DNA of 64,000 nucleotides, taken from assembly GCA_905221605.1 (NCBI GenBank), contig CAJNDS010000857.1, forward strand, positions 433,317-497,316, given 5' to 3'. Source of the DNA: Symbiodinium natans (taxonomy: Eukaryota > Sar > Dinophyceae > Suessiales > Symbiodiniaceae). How positions within the stretch are numbered: the stretch's first letter is position 1; each line of letters starts with the position of its first letter. Below the pieces are notes generated by a model, which worked only from the letters and a program-made list of their open reading frames with translations, was not told the origin of the DNA and did not search any database. The translations under genes and the position numbers were made by a program. Below are positions 21,600-31,100 of the stretch, in pieces.

Positions 21600-21988
21600 A
21601 GGGTTTAGGGTTTAGGGTTAGGGTTTAGGGTTTAGGGTTTAGGGTTTAGGTTTTAGGGTTTAGGGTTTGGGGTTTAGGGTTTAGGGTTTGGGGTTTAGGG
21701 TTTAGTGCAGCTGTGTGTTTAGGTTGGACAGCACTCTTGCTGCAGGAGCGTTGCTTTATCGGCTCGGCAGAGAACTTCAGCCGTGAGCTGGAGAGACAGG
21801 CTGCGAGAATCCAGAAACACTCTGGGTGTTCCAAGAGTTTAGGGTTTAGGGTTAGGGTTTAGGGTTTAGGGTTTAGGGTTTAGGGTTTAGGGTTTAGGGT
21901 TTAGGGTTTAGGGTTTAGGGTTTAGGGTTTAGGGTTTAGGCTTTAGGGTTTAGGGTTTAGGGTTTAGGGTTTAGGGTTTAGGGTTTAT
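21600..21988 (+). repeat. Two TTTAGGG arrays
   Basis: 21600-21707 and 21836-21988, separated by 130 bases of unique sequence. TGCAG stands at both edges of the first array. Confidence 0.95.
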
Positions 21989-22008
21989 GGCAACATGGGA
22001 TGATGCAG

Positions 22009-22128
22009 GTCGCCAGCTTTCCCGGCATCATGCGCGAGGGCATCGTGTGTCTGAACTGGATTAGGCCCGACGGCATGTCAGTGCAGACAAGAGCATCCAA
22101 CCTCGGTCCATACGTCCAGTTGGTGAAA
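22009..22128 (+). CDS. Internal exon, unknown protein
   Basis: ATGCAG|GTC opens a 40-codon frame reading VASFPGIMREGIVCLNWIRP and DGMSVQTRASNLGPYVQLVK, ending AAA|GTTTCC in phase 0. TTTAGGG lies upstream and CCCTAAA downstream, so it is an exon between two telomeric introns. No family is recognised. Confidence 0.5.
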
Positions 22129-22135
22129 GTTTCCT

Positions 22136-22306
22136 AAAGCCTAAACCCTAAACCCTAAACCCTAAACCCTAAACCCTAAACCCTAAACCCTAAACCCTAA
22201 ACCCTAAACCCTAAACCCTAAACCCTAAACCCTAAACCCTAAACCCTAAACCCTAAACCCTAAGCCCTAAGCCCTAAAGCCGAAACCCTAAACCCTAAAC
22301 CCTAAA
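22136..22306 (+). repeat. CCCTAAA array, 170 bp
   Basis: Almost perfect array starting eight bases after the donor of the exon 22009-22128. Confidence 0.97.
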
Positions 22307-22407
22307 GACCAGCTGACCAGGGGTCTGTTCCTGATCGTCAAAGTGCCGCCCCAAGATCAGACATGCAGATTGAGGGTCGAAGAAGCCTGTTTCTAGATAT
22401 CCAATTG

Positions 22408-22479
22408 GGCTCATCAGGCTCAGGGTTTAGCGTTTAGGGTTTAGGGTTTAGGGTTCAGGGTTTAGGAGGCTCATCAGGC
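22408..22479 (+). repeat. 12-bp direct repeat around a TTTAGGG array
   Basis: GGCTCATCAGGC occurs at 22408-22419 and at 22468-22479, flanking the array 22424-22467. The repeat holds CAG|GC, so the left copy can be a GC-type donor and the right copy an AG|G acceptor. Spliced, the frame reads QLGSSGSREREAESKQERAP before a stop. The intron would be about 61 nt. This is the smallest example of the telomeric insertion layout in the window. Confidence 0.6.
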
Positions 22480-22549
22480 AGTAGAGAAAGGGAGGCTGAG
22501 AGCAAGCAAGAAAGAGCGCCATAAGTACTGGACAGCACGGCAATGAAAG

Positions 22550-22965
22550 GAATGAGGGTCGCATGTGCATGCAGCAAACAGCATTCAGAAGTTCCACATG
22601 GAGAAAAAGTGAGACAGAATTGGAAGGAGGACTGCAACTAGCAGGTTGGTTGGGGTGGGGTCTACGCGCACTCGTGGTATTTAGTATTTCCCAGGTATGT
22701 GCTCGCCAGTCATGCATGGCCGGCGCATACCATCCTCGCCCAATGTGAAAAGAGTCTTGAGAGAGCCTGCGCATCATGGCTTCTGCTTTCAAACTGCATT
22801 TCATCACGGTTTAGCCAATGTCATTCTACCGAGATAAGCTCGATTCCCCTGCAGTTTGCACTACTTGATGACCGGATTCATGTCTGACGGTTTCTTTTTG
22901 TTTTGATTTGGATGTTTCTTCGTGCCGAGTGGCTATAGCAAAGGATCGATCAGGGGGGTCGTGAT
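22550..22965. other. Stretch without a supported gene
   Basis: Short ORFs on both strands only. No array, no motif recognised. Confidence 0.3.
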
Positions 22966-22970
22966 TTCAG

Positions 22971-23054
22971 GGAGCTGCTAAGGTGGTGGAGGATCGACAG
23001 CGTGGCGTCGTCATGTTGAAGGTCAGTGATGAGGAGGAGATCGAGGGCTTCTAG
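22971..23054 (+). CDS. Exon ending in a stop, unknown protein
   Basis: GATTTCAG|GGA opens a frame reading GAAKVVEDRQRGVVMLKV and SDEEEIEGF before TAG. The stop lies in TAGGGTTTG, next to degenerate telomeric units, so it may be an exon that runs into an array instead of a true C-terminus. Confidence 0.45.
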   Translation, partial: GAAKVVEDRQRGVVMLKVSDEEEIEGF

Positions 23055-23154
23055 GGTTTGGGGTGGGTTTAAGGTTAGGGTGAGGCAGAGACCTTACAGT
23101 GCAAGGTTTCGGAGGCTGTTCGTCCCCCTATAGGGTTTAGGGTTTAGGGTTTCT

Positions 23155-23269
23155 ACCCAGAGACTCCAATACCCCTAAAATCAAGGAAGATTCCTTAAGC
23201 CATATAAGGAACCCTCTTATACTTTAAGGAATATTCCTTCGTCAAGGGGTATTGGAGTCCCTGTGCAGG
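23155..23269. mobile_element. Family G hairpin element, copy G1
   Basis: Ends GACTCCAATACCCCT and AGGGGTATTGGAGTC are perfect inverted repeats, and the interior is also nearly self-complementary, including CCTTAAGCCATATAAGG. The second copy, in the opposite orientation, is at 62126-62240. About 97 bp between the outer GACTCC/GGAGTC boxes. An acceptor-like TGTGCAG|G follows directly. Confidence 0.8.
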
Positions 23270-23372
23270 GCTTCAGAGGCTTTTGTCGCGGCGCTTCGAG
23301 GCGGGTGTTGCAAGGGTCTCAAAGGCCCAAGCAGCCGCCGGATCTCGGCTTCAGGGTGGCATCTTTGTACCT
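23270..23372 (+). CDS. Coiled-coil-like exon
   Basis: Right after the G1 element, TGTGCAG|G opens a frame reading LQRLLSRRFEAGVARVSKAQ and then AAAGSRLQ, Arg/Ala-rich and helical. A second frame is also open, so frame choice is uncertain. Downstream is a CCCTTAAA array. Confidence 0.35.
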
Positions 23373-23376
23373 TAGT

Positions 23377-23474
23377 AAACCCTTAAACCCTTAAACCCTT
23401 AAACCCTTAACCCCAAAAACCCAAAAACCCTAAAACCCTAAAACCCTAAACCCTAATCCCTAAACCCTAAACCC
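23377..23474 (+). repeat. CCCTTAAA and CCCTAAAA variant array
   Basis: Octamer variants (CCCTTAAA, CCCTAAAA) precede the heptamer CCCTAAA. Confidence 0.9.
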
Positions 23475-23565
23475 TTTGCAACTTGGTGATGGAGAAGTGT
23501 ATGTATCTTCAAGTAGCTGTATCGTGTAGTTGGCTGCTCTAGACTCCCAGAGACTGGGCTTTCAG

Positions 23566-23622
23566 GAGCTCAGCATGTTTATGCAGCACCTGGAAGCCGA
23601 CGCGAGGACCTTCCAGATCTGG
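23566..23622 (+). CDS. Short exon whose donor is the telomeric array
   Basis: GCTTTCAG|GAG opens a frame reading ELSMFMQHLEADARTFQIW. The exon runs directly into the TTTAGGG array; the first GGGTTTAG gives a TGG|GTTTAG donor in phase 0. No other GT, GC or GA donor fits before the array. Confidence 0.45.
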
Positions 23623-23797
23623 GTTTAGGGTTTAGGGTTTAGGGTTTAGGGTTCAGGGTTTAGGGTTTAGGGTTTAGGGTTTAGGGGGTTAGGGGGTTAG
23701 GGGTTTAGGGGTTTAGGGGTTTAGGCGTTTAGGCGTTTAGGGGTTTAGGGGTTTAGGGGTTTAGGGGTTTAGGGGTTTAGGGGTTTAGGGGTTAGGG
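23623..23797 (+). repeat. TTTAGGG to TTTAGGGG array
   Basis: About 175 bp. The first third is TTTAGGG; then TTAGGGGG and TTTAGGGG octamers take over for about 12 units. Confidence 0.95.
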
Positions 23798-24031
23798 TCC
23801 AGCACACTGCTTGTGGACTTTGCTTTGCCCTTCTGTTTAGGTCTCGCGGCACTTGAACATTCAAGAGCTGGCCTAGAGCGGTTTTCGCTTCATAGCTGCA
23901 GCTGCTGAAAGTGAGCTATGATGGCAGCTACGGCGTCTAGAGACAGATGGCCGTATGGGGTGAGGGTTCTGTCTACCCCCCTTACTATACAGTAGTCAGA
24001 TAGCCTACATGTGGGATCCTAGACATTGGAA

Positions 24032-24147
24032 ACAGGGTTTATGTATTACTGTTATTGGTGAGTGTCTTTGGGGTTCCTTTTTAATATTGGTGAGCGTACA
24101 CAATTGGTGTCCTGGGATACAAGGAATGTAAACCCTACTTCGCATCA
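24032..24147. mobile_element. Family I repeat, copy I2
   Basis: About 115 bp matching 25996-26112 throughout, including ACAGGGTTTAT at the left, TTGGTGAGTGT twice inside, GGTTCCTTTTT, TTGGTGTCC and GGGATACAAG. The internal TGGTGAGTGT resembles a donor site. Confidence 0.65.
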
Positions 24148-24543
24148 ACTGACGTGCTGTCCCAAAGTGGCCAGTGCCATGGACTCTGTGCCATGCCGCT
24201 GCAAGCCTTCTCAACTACCGCGAGGTGCTGCGCGGCACTGCAGGTAACCCTAAGCCCTAAACCTTCAACCCTAAACCCTAAACCCTAAACCCTGAACCCT
24301 AAGCCCACTTCTTGTTCCGCTGACCATTTCAGGGTGCGGCAGCGACCCAAGCTGCCTTCGTTGGATGCGCCACTCTCGGCTAGAGAGGCCCACGCTGCTC
24401 ACTTTGAAACTTGCAGCAGCTTGCTAACGGCGACGACGACGACTACTAATACGTAGTATTTCATAGTCCTAGTAACAGTCAAAGGAGTAGGAATATTCAT
24501 CATGTAACGAAAATCATAGCAATCTAGGAGTGACACGAGCCGG

Positions 24544-24612
24544 ACCAGGCTCGCCGCGGCGTGCGTGAGCCTCGCGAGCCTCGCGAGCCTCGCGAGCCTC
24601 GTGAGACCGGGC
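24544..24612 (+). repeat. CCTCGCGAG tandem repeat
   Basis: Four tandem copies of the palindromic 9-mer CCTCGCGAG in a very GC-rich patch, followed by an AT-rich stretch (24,655-24,740). Confidence 0.85.
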
Positions 24613-25090
24613 GCGAGACGAGGCGCAGACCCCCACCGCGGCTCTCGGCCCAGAGCCTTTTTAAATGTTCATATATACATATATTTTTTATTTATAATTA
24701 CATTATCTTAAATAAAAATCTGATTGCAGTTTAAAGAACTTTCTTTGTGACTTTGCAGGTCTGAGAGGCTGCGGGATGCGGGTGCCTCAAGGAACCCTCA
24801 TTGGGTAACGGGTCGACTGCCGGTAAAAACTGCCGGCAGAACGAGGCCCCGGCGGATGCTGACTCCGGAGTCCTAGAATCCGGGTATCCGGCCAGGGTCC
24901 CGGTTTTCCTTTTTTTTTTTGTTTTATTCTTCTTTTTTCTAATTTTGTTTTATCATTTCCCTTTTTCTCTCCACGAAGCTCTCGAAGCTCGAGACCCCGG
25001 AATTTTTTGCAGGCCTTGCCTCCAGCCCTGGGGGCTGCCTTGGGCGATCCGGTCTCGCTCCTGGCTTTGGAGGTGGGGGGTGCGTTACAG

Positions 25091-25145
25091 GGCTTCAATG
25101 GGTTTAGGGTTTAGGGTTTAGGGTTTAGGGTGGTAGGCTTCGATG
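25091..25145 (+). repeat. 10-bp near-perfect direct repeat around a TTTAGGG array
   Basis: GGCTTCAATG (25091-25100) and GGCTTCGATG (25136-25145) flank a short TTTAGGG array (25099-25130). One mismatch in ten. The right copy has GTAG|GC. Confidence 0.4.
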
Positions 25146-25171
25146 TGTGTGCAACCCACGTCACTGTACAG

Positions 25172-28100
25172 GACTGGCACAAGACGCACTCGGGCCTCCC
25201 GGAGGCTCTGTTCTGAGTTGAGTAAAGGGTTTGGGTTTAGGGTTTAGGGTTTAGGGTTTAGGGTTTAGGGTTGAGGGTTTAGGGTTTAGGGTTTAGGGTT
25301 TAGGGTTTAGGGTTTAGGGTTTAGGGCTGTCGCGCAAGAGCTTCGACTCGCTTCGACGGGCAGGAGCAGCAGGGCTTCGAGTCCAAGCTGCTGGCGTGTG
25401 AGGCCGGGGATCGGCTCCCGGAGAGCAATGGTTACAGGGCTCGTAAGGTATGGTTTAGGGTTTAGGGTTTAGGGTTTAGGGTTTAGGGTTTAGGGTTTAG
25501 GGTTTAGGGTTTAGGGTTTAGGGTTTAGGGTTTAGGGTTTAGGGTTTAGGGTTTAGGGTTTAGGGTTGGGGTTTAGGGTTTCGGGTTTAGGTTTAGGGTT
25601 TAGGGTTTGGGGTTTGGGGTTTTTAAGGGCGGGTTCATGGGGGTAGGTACCTGGGCAACCTTAGGGAAGCTTTGGGAGCCCTAGGGAGTCATATCCCCCC
25701 TTGAACCCCCCTCCCTTACGAACCCTATAAATGGGGTAGTTCATGGTAGTTCCATAAATTATCGTACCTTTTTGGGCCCTCCTATTTGTAGAATACGGCA
25801 CCCTTGAAAAAAGTGACCCCAAAAAGCACCCTAGTTTGGCACTGTCAGGCTCGCTTCCGCAAGATAGAGCGCCTCTCTGCGCGGCTCACCTTGCCCAACA
25901 GCGTGGTCACAGCCGTTGCTGCAGACCTGCTGCGGGCTGCTTCGGCGGCATTGGCCGTAGCTGGTGTCCATGGGGCGGTGTGGGGCAGTATGAAGCAGGG
26001 TTTATATTTCTGTTTTTGGTGAGTGTATATAAGGTTCCTTTTTGAATATTGGTGAGTGTATATACCTGGTGTCCTTTTGGGGATACAAGAAGTATCTACC
26101 CTACGTCGTATTGGGCAATATGGGGCAGTATCGGACAGCATGGGACAGTATGGGCTTTTAGTAGCCGCTGCAGCTGTAGTTGTGCTGCGTGGCCCGCGCT
26201 GGCCCAAATAAAATATCAGGACGTGGTGGACACGCTGCCGGGCCCGATCCGGAAGGTGGCCACCAGCATTACCCTAAACCCTAAACCCTAAACCCTAAAC
26301 CTTAAACCCTAAACCCTAAACCCTAAACCCTAGACCCTAAACCCTAAACCGACCCTAAACCCTAAACCCTAAACCCTAAACCCTAAACCCTAAACCCTGA
26401 AGGTGGCCACCAGCATTTTGCGGCAGATCGAGGCGTCCATCTACAGCGACGAGCCCACGAGCCCGGCGGAGAGGGCCCAGCTGGCCGAGGTGCTCGGAAG
26501 CTCGGTGGGCCCTTGGGTCATATCTTTTTACTTATTGGGTTTAAGACCCTAAACCCTAAACCCTAAACCCTAAACCCTAAACCCTAAACCCTAAACCCTA
26601 AACCCTAAACCCTAAACCCTAAACCCTAAATCCCAAACCCTAAACCCTAAACCCTAAACCCTTAACCCTTAAAGCCTAAACCCTAAAACCCTAAACCCTA
26701 AAACCCTAAAAGAAGGGTCACATTCCAGGAATATAATTTTTTTCAGAGGGCTTTAAAAGTGGGCCATCCCAGGAAGCTACAAGGGCCGGGAGGGCCATGA
26801 CCTCGGTGAGCGCCAGCCCTGGTTCGCCGTCGTGCGCAGGCAGCAGGTGACCTTGGAGCGCATGGAGGAGCATGTTGCCGAGATGCAGGAGGTGCTGGAC
26901 CTGCACCTGGGAATCATTTTTTCTTATTTATGGTTCTAGAAAACCCAAGAGGAGATATAAGATGTTGTTTTTATGGAGGTTCTAAGGGGAGTAGAGGTGG
27001 TGGACCTCCACCTGGCAAGGCGGAAGAGTGTCCTTGACTTCATTGTGCGATTGCAGGGTCAGGAACGGCTCATCCTCCAGCAGTGGCTCTTCAACTTCTG
27101 GGTCTTCACGTATCGCGAGCGGAAGGCCCGCATGGAGAAGATGTCCACCTCCGTGCTGGCGGTGCCGGATGACTTGGTCACGCCTTTCCTAAGCTGGCGG
27201 CTCTACGTCTCGCAGCAGCGCCTGGTGCGGGCGCGCGCGAAGTGCGCGGAAGTGGACAAGGAGGCGTCGCAGCTGGCGAACAAGATCACCGAGGTCGAGG
27301 TCGAAAACCAAGAGCAGCAGCGGCTGCTTGAGGAGAGCCTTGCGGCCGGCGCTGAGCTGAAGGAGAAGTGCATGGTGGAGCAGCAGGAACTCTCCCGACT
27401 CAAGCAGGTCTGGTCGGACACGCAGCCGGAGCTGCCCCCCGGCCACGTTTTGCCGCACTTTTAAAACTTTAAGTCGCCACGTACGAGTTCCGTTAGGAAT
27501 CTTAATGAGGTTAGAGTTGTTCCGATGGGAATCTTACATCGGTCAGAGTTTGGGAGTTGTGCTTCTCGTTGTTGCCGGAGCGTCGCTCAGTTTTCAGGCT
27601 GCTCAAGGTCCTGGCCCAGACCTTGGAGGTCTTCTTCGGCTTGGTGGTGCGACAAGCGGGCCTCAAAAATCTGGAGGTGCCGACGGAGAGATGCCTCCCT
27701 AAACTATCGGGACATGGGGGCTTTGTGGTGGGGTCCTATAGTAAGGAGTATTCGTATATTGGGGAAAAGGGTGACCCTATTTTTGGGAAAGGACCACATT
27801 TTACCTCTTCTCACCGATGAACCTCCGCATGGCCGTCGAAGCATGTGTTGGAGGTTGATGGTACTAACCAAGTCGTAACTGCACGTATAACCCACTTAGA
27901 AGCCCCTGAATTACCCGAATATGGTTGGAGTTGGGCTTTCAGTGCAGTTACTATTTGGTTGGTAAGTACCATGAACCTCCAAGTAGCCCGTCTGCAGCAA
28001 GCAGGTTCGCCATCGCCTGGCTGGAAAGGACATCAGGCCTCTGCTCGAGGACGACGACTCGACGGTCCCAGACACCGAAGCGATCCTCATCAGGCACGAG

Positions 28101-31100
28101 GCCGACATCAGCCAGGGAATTCCACACATTGCCCCTTGTCGGATAGGTGGATCAACGTGAGTCTCCAAAAGGCAGGCGCTTTTCTTAGCATTCTCCAGTC
28201 TGCCATTGCGGCAGACGAAGATTTCTTGCGAGGCGCGACGACAGTGCGAGGAATGGTCCGAAGACCTCGTGAATGCACCCATCCAAGCTTTAAAGCATCG
28301 ACGGGAAGGTCAGGGATGTCAGCGATGTAGCATGACCCAGTTCTCCACCAGCCCCACCAAGGTCGAGAACCAAGACGCAGTCATCATGATCGCGCAGCAG
28401 GAGGACTTTCTCTTTTGTGCTCATGCCAGCAAGGCACAACATCCAGCTCATGATCCCTTGTCGCAAGCCTCTTTGTAATCACAGGGTAGCCATATGCGCC
28501 GTCAAGGTTTCAATGATCCCGACATGGCCTTCGCTGCCCAATCCCAATGCATGCTTCAAAACGAAACCCTAAACCCTAAGCCCTAAGCCCTAAGCCCTAA
28601 GCCCTAAGCCCTAAGCCCTAAGCCCTAAACCCTAAACCCTAAACCCTAAACCCTAAACGAGCAGGAGATCGATAATCTTGAGTACGACTTGTCGGACGGC
28701 GTTGCTCTTACAGCGCTGTATGCGATGATCAAGGCCAGGCGCCCAATGCTTAGGGTTTAGGGTTTAGGGTTTAGGAGGGTTTAGGGTTTAGGGTTATTGC
28801 AAGCGTGGGTCTCTGGGCGTGGTCACGATCTTGTGAGTGCCAGGCAGAGCGCGACCAGAAGAAGTTCTCGGAAAAGGTTGGAGCAGAGTGACTTGAGAAC
28901 CCAACAAAAACTCATTGCAAGAGCAGTTTCTAGGCGAGCAGTTCCGCGCGCGCGCAGGACTTGATTGCCTTGTGCGAGACCGACAAAGAACTGCGAACCA
29001 TCCAGCTCTGCCACTGCTTGTTGGAGCTGGCGCCAACAGAAAGGCTCCTCGGGCCGAATTGAATTGGATCCTCAGAGCCCTTTGAGGGTTCAGGGTTTGG
29101 GGTTTGGGGTTTAGGGTTTAGGGTGTAGGTGTAACTTAGTTGGGACCCCTACCCCGCCCCTCCCCCCTCCCAGGCCCCTCCCACCCCCTCAAAGCCAAAC
29201 GCTTGCTGGCACCCGCAGGGCGAAGTGCTTGCTGGTTCCCCACGAGATCATGCAAGGACCGCCGACGTTCAGGGGGTTTAGGGTTTAGGGCTTAGGGTTC
29301 AGGGCTTAGAGTTTAAACTCCAGCATTTGCAGGGCATTTGCGGAATCGTGTCCGGTTAGCGCGGTTTGTCTAAGTCCAAGCGTCCAGTGATTTGTGCCAC
29401 TCTCCTAGGTAGGATACGGGGGAGCCTTAACAGGGAACCCTTCTTAACCCTCTTCTGGCCCTCTTAAACAGGGACCTTCTTCAGAGGGTCTATATCCCCA
29501 AGGGTCCCCCGAATCCCTAATCCCTAAACCCAAATCCCTAAACCCTAAACCCTAATCCCTAAACCCTAAACCCTAAAGTTACTCGTGCCATGCAGGCTCC
29601 TCGGACAAGCTCCAGACCTTCTTGTCTGCGATCTTCGTGGATTGCCCGATGCTCCAGGCTCCGACGTGAAGCGGTGCGTTGCTTTAGGGTTTAGGGTTTA
29701 GGGTGTAGGGTTAAGGTTTAGGGTTCAGGGTTTAGGGTTTAGGGTTTAGGGTTGGGAGGCTCCCTTCTTATACGAACAGTTCTTAATAGGGAGTTTTCTT
29801 TAGGGGGTACTAGGGTCCCTGTTAGTATGGGGGGGGAACATCCCAAGTTTAGGGGTTCGTGGTTTTTGAAGAGCTCGCGGGCCAGGATGCGCGTGCCTCT
29901 GGTAGTGCCGCTGAGGCTGGAGACGTTTTGCAAAGCCTTAACCCCCCCCGAAAACCCGAAACCCTTCTCTGGTGCCAGGCACTGTACGAGAAGCTCTGCA
30001 AGGTCTTGGACTACATGGAGGCCGGCGGAGGAAGCCTACAACCCCTAAGGAAGCACCGTAAGAACCCACCGCTGTCTCTTTTTGGGCCACTGCTTCGAAA
30101 CGTTCTTGGATTAGGTGACAAAGTGGTCGTGGTTTTTGGGTTGGGTTCTTAGGGTCGATGTCTGTTGAGCTCCTAAGGGCACCAGAAAGATCCAGTTCGT
30201 ATCAGACATGGAGCAGCAAAGCGGACCACTGTGGGTTGTCGGTTCTTCGCGGCCTGGCCATACGAGCAGTCCTTAATAGCGATTAGAGTACCCACCCCAA
30301 TACAATCCCTATTAAGGACCGCTAGATTATAGTAAACCCCCACCCCAAATATGATCCCTATGAAGGACCTGTTTATATAAGGGGGAACATCCCAACATTT
30401 AATCAGTTACCATGCAGGCGTCTGCAGGGCGTGCTGGCTATGAGCCCATGGAGGAGTTTCGTTTAGGGTTTAGGGTTTAGGGTTTAGGGTTTAGGGTTTA
30501 GGGTTTAGGGTTTAGGGTTTAGGGTTTAGGGTTTAGGGTTTAGGGTTTAGGGAACTTTCCGAGAGCTGCACTGATATTATTCTCAATGGGCACGCTCTCA
30601 AAATTCTCCGAGTATCAGCCGCGTAGAATGTTGTAGCAGCAGAGCATTCTAGTAGTACGATGCATACTAGCATACTATTGTAGCAGCAGAACAATGGAGT
30701 AGTGCGATACCCCGACACCCTAAACCCTAAACCCTAAACCCTAAACCCTAAACCCTAAACCCTAAACCCTAAACCCTAAACTAGCTTCTGATGAGAGAGA
30801 TGAGTTGCTTGTGCGGCCTTGGGGGTGCGACGAGGATCCGACGCCCCTGCTCCATGGCGGTGAGGAGACCCAGGCTCAGAGTGCTATACACAAAAGAAGA
30901 TATATCTGTATGTTTTTCTCCTCTCTGTATGTATATATAAAATTTTTTCAATATTCAAAAGCTGTACATATGTATATAGAGAGACATATAGACATACGCT
31001 AGCATTAGATGGCTAGATAGACATGTACATGGTAGAATTCCCTACCACCTTTCAGGCCCTGGCCACAATCTCCGTGGAGCAGATCCTCTTGAGGCGGGGA

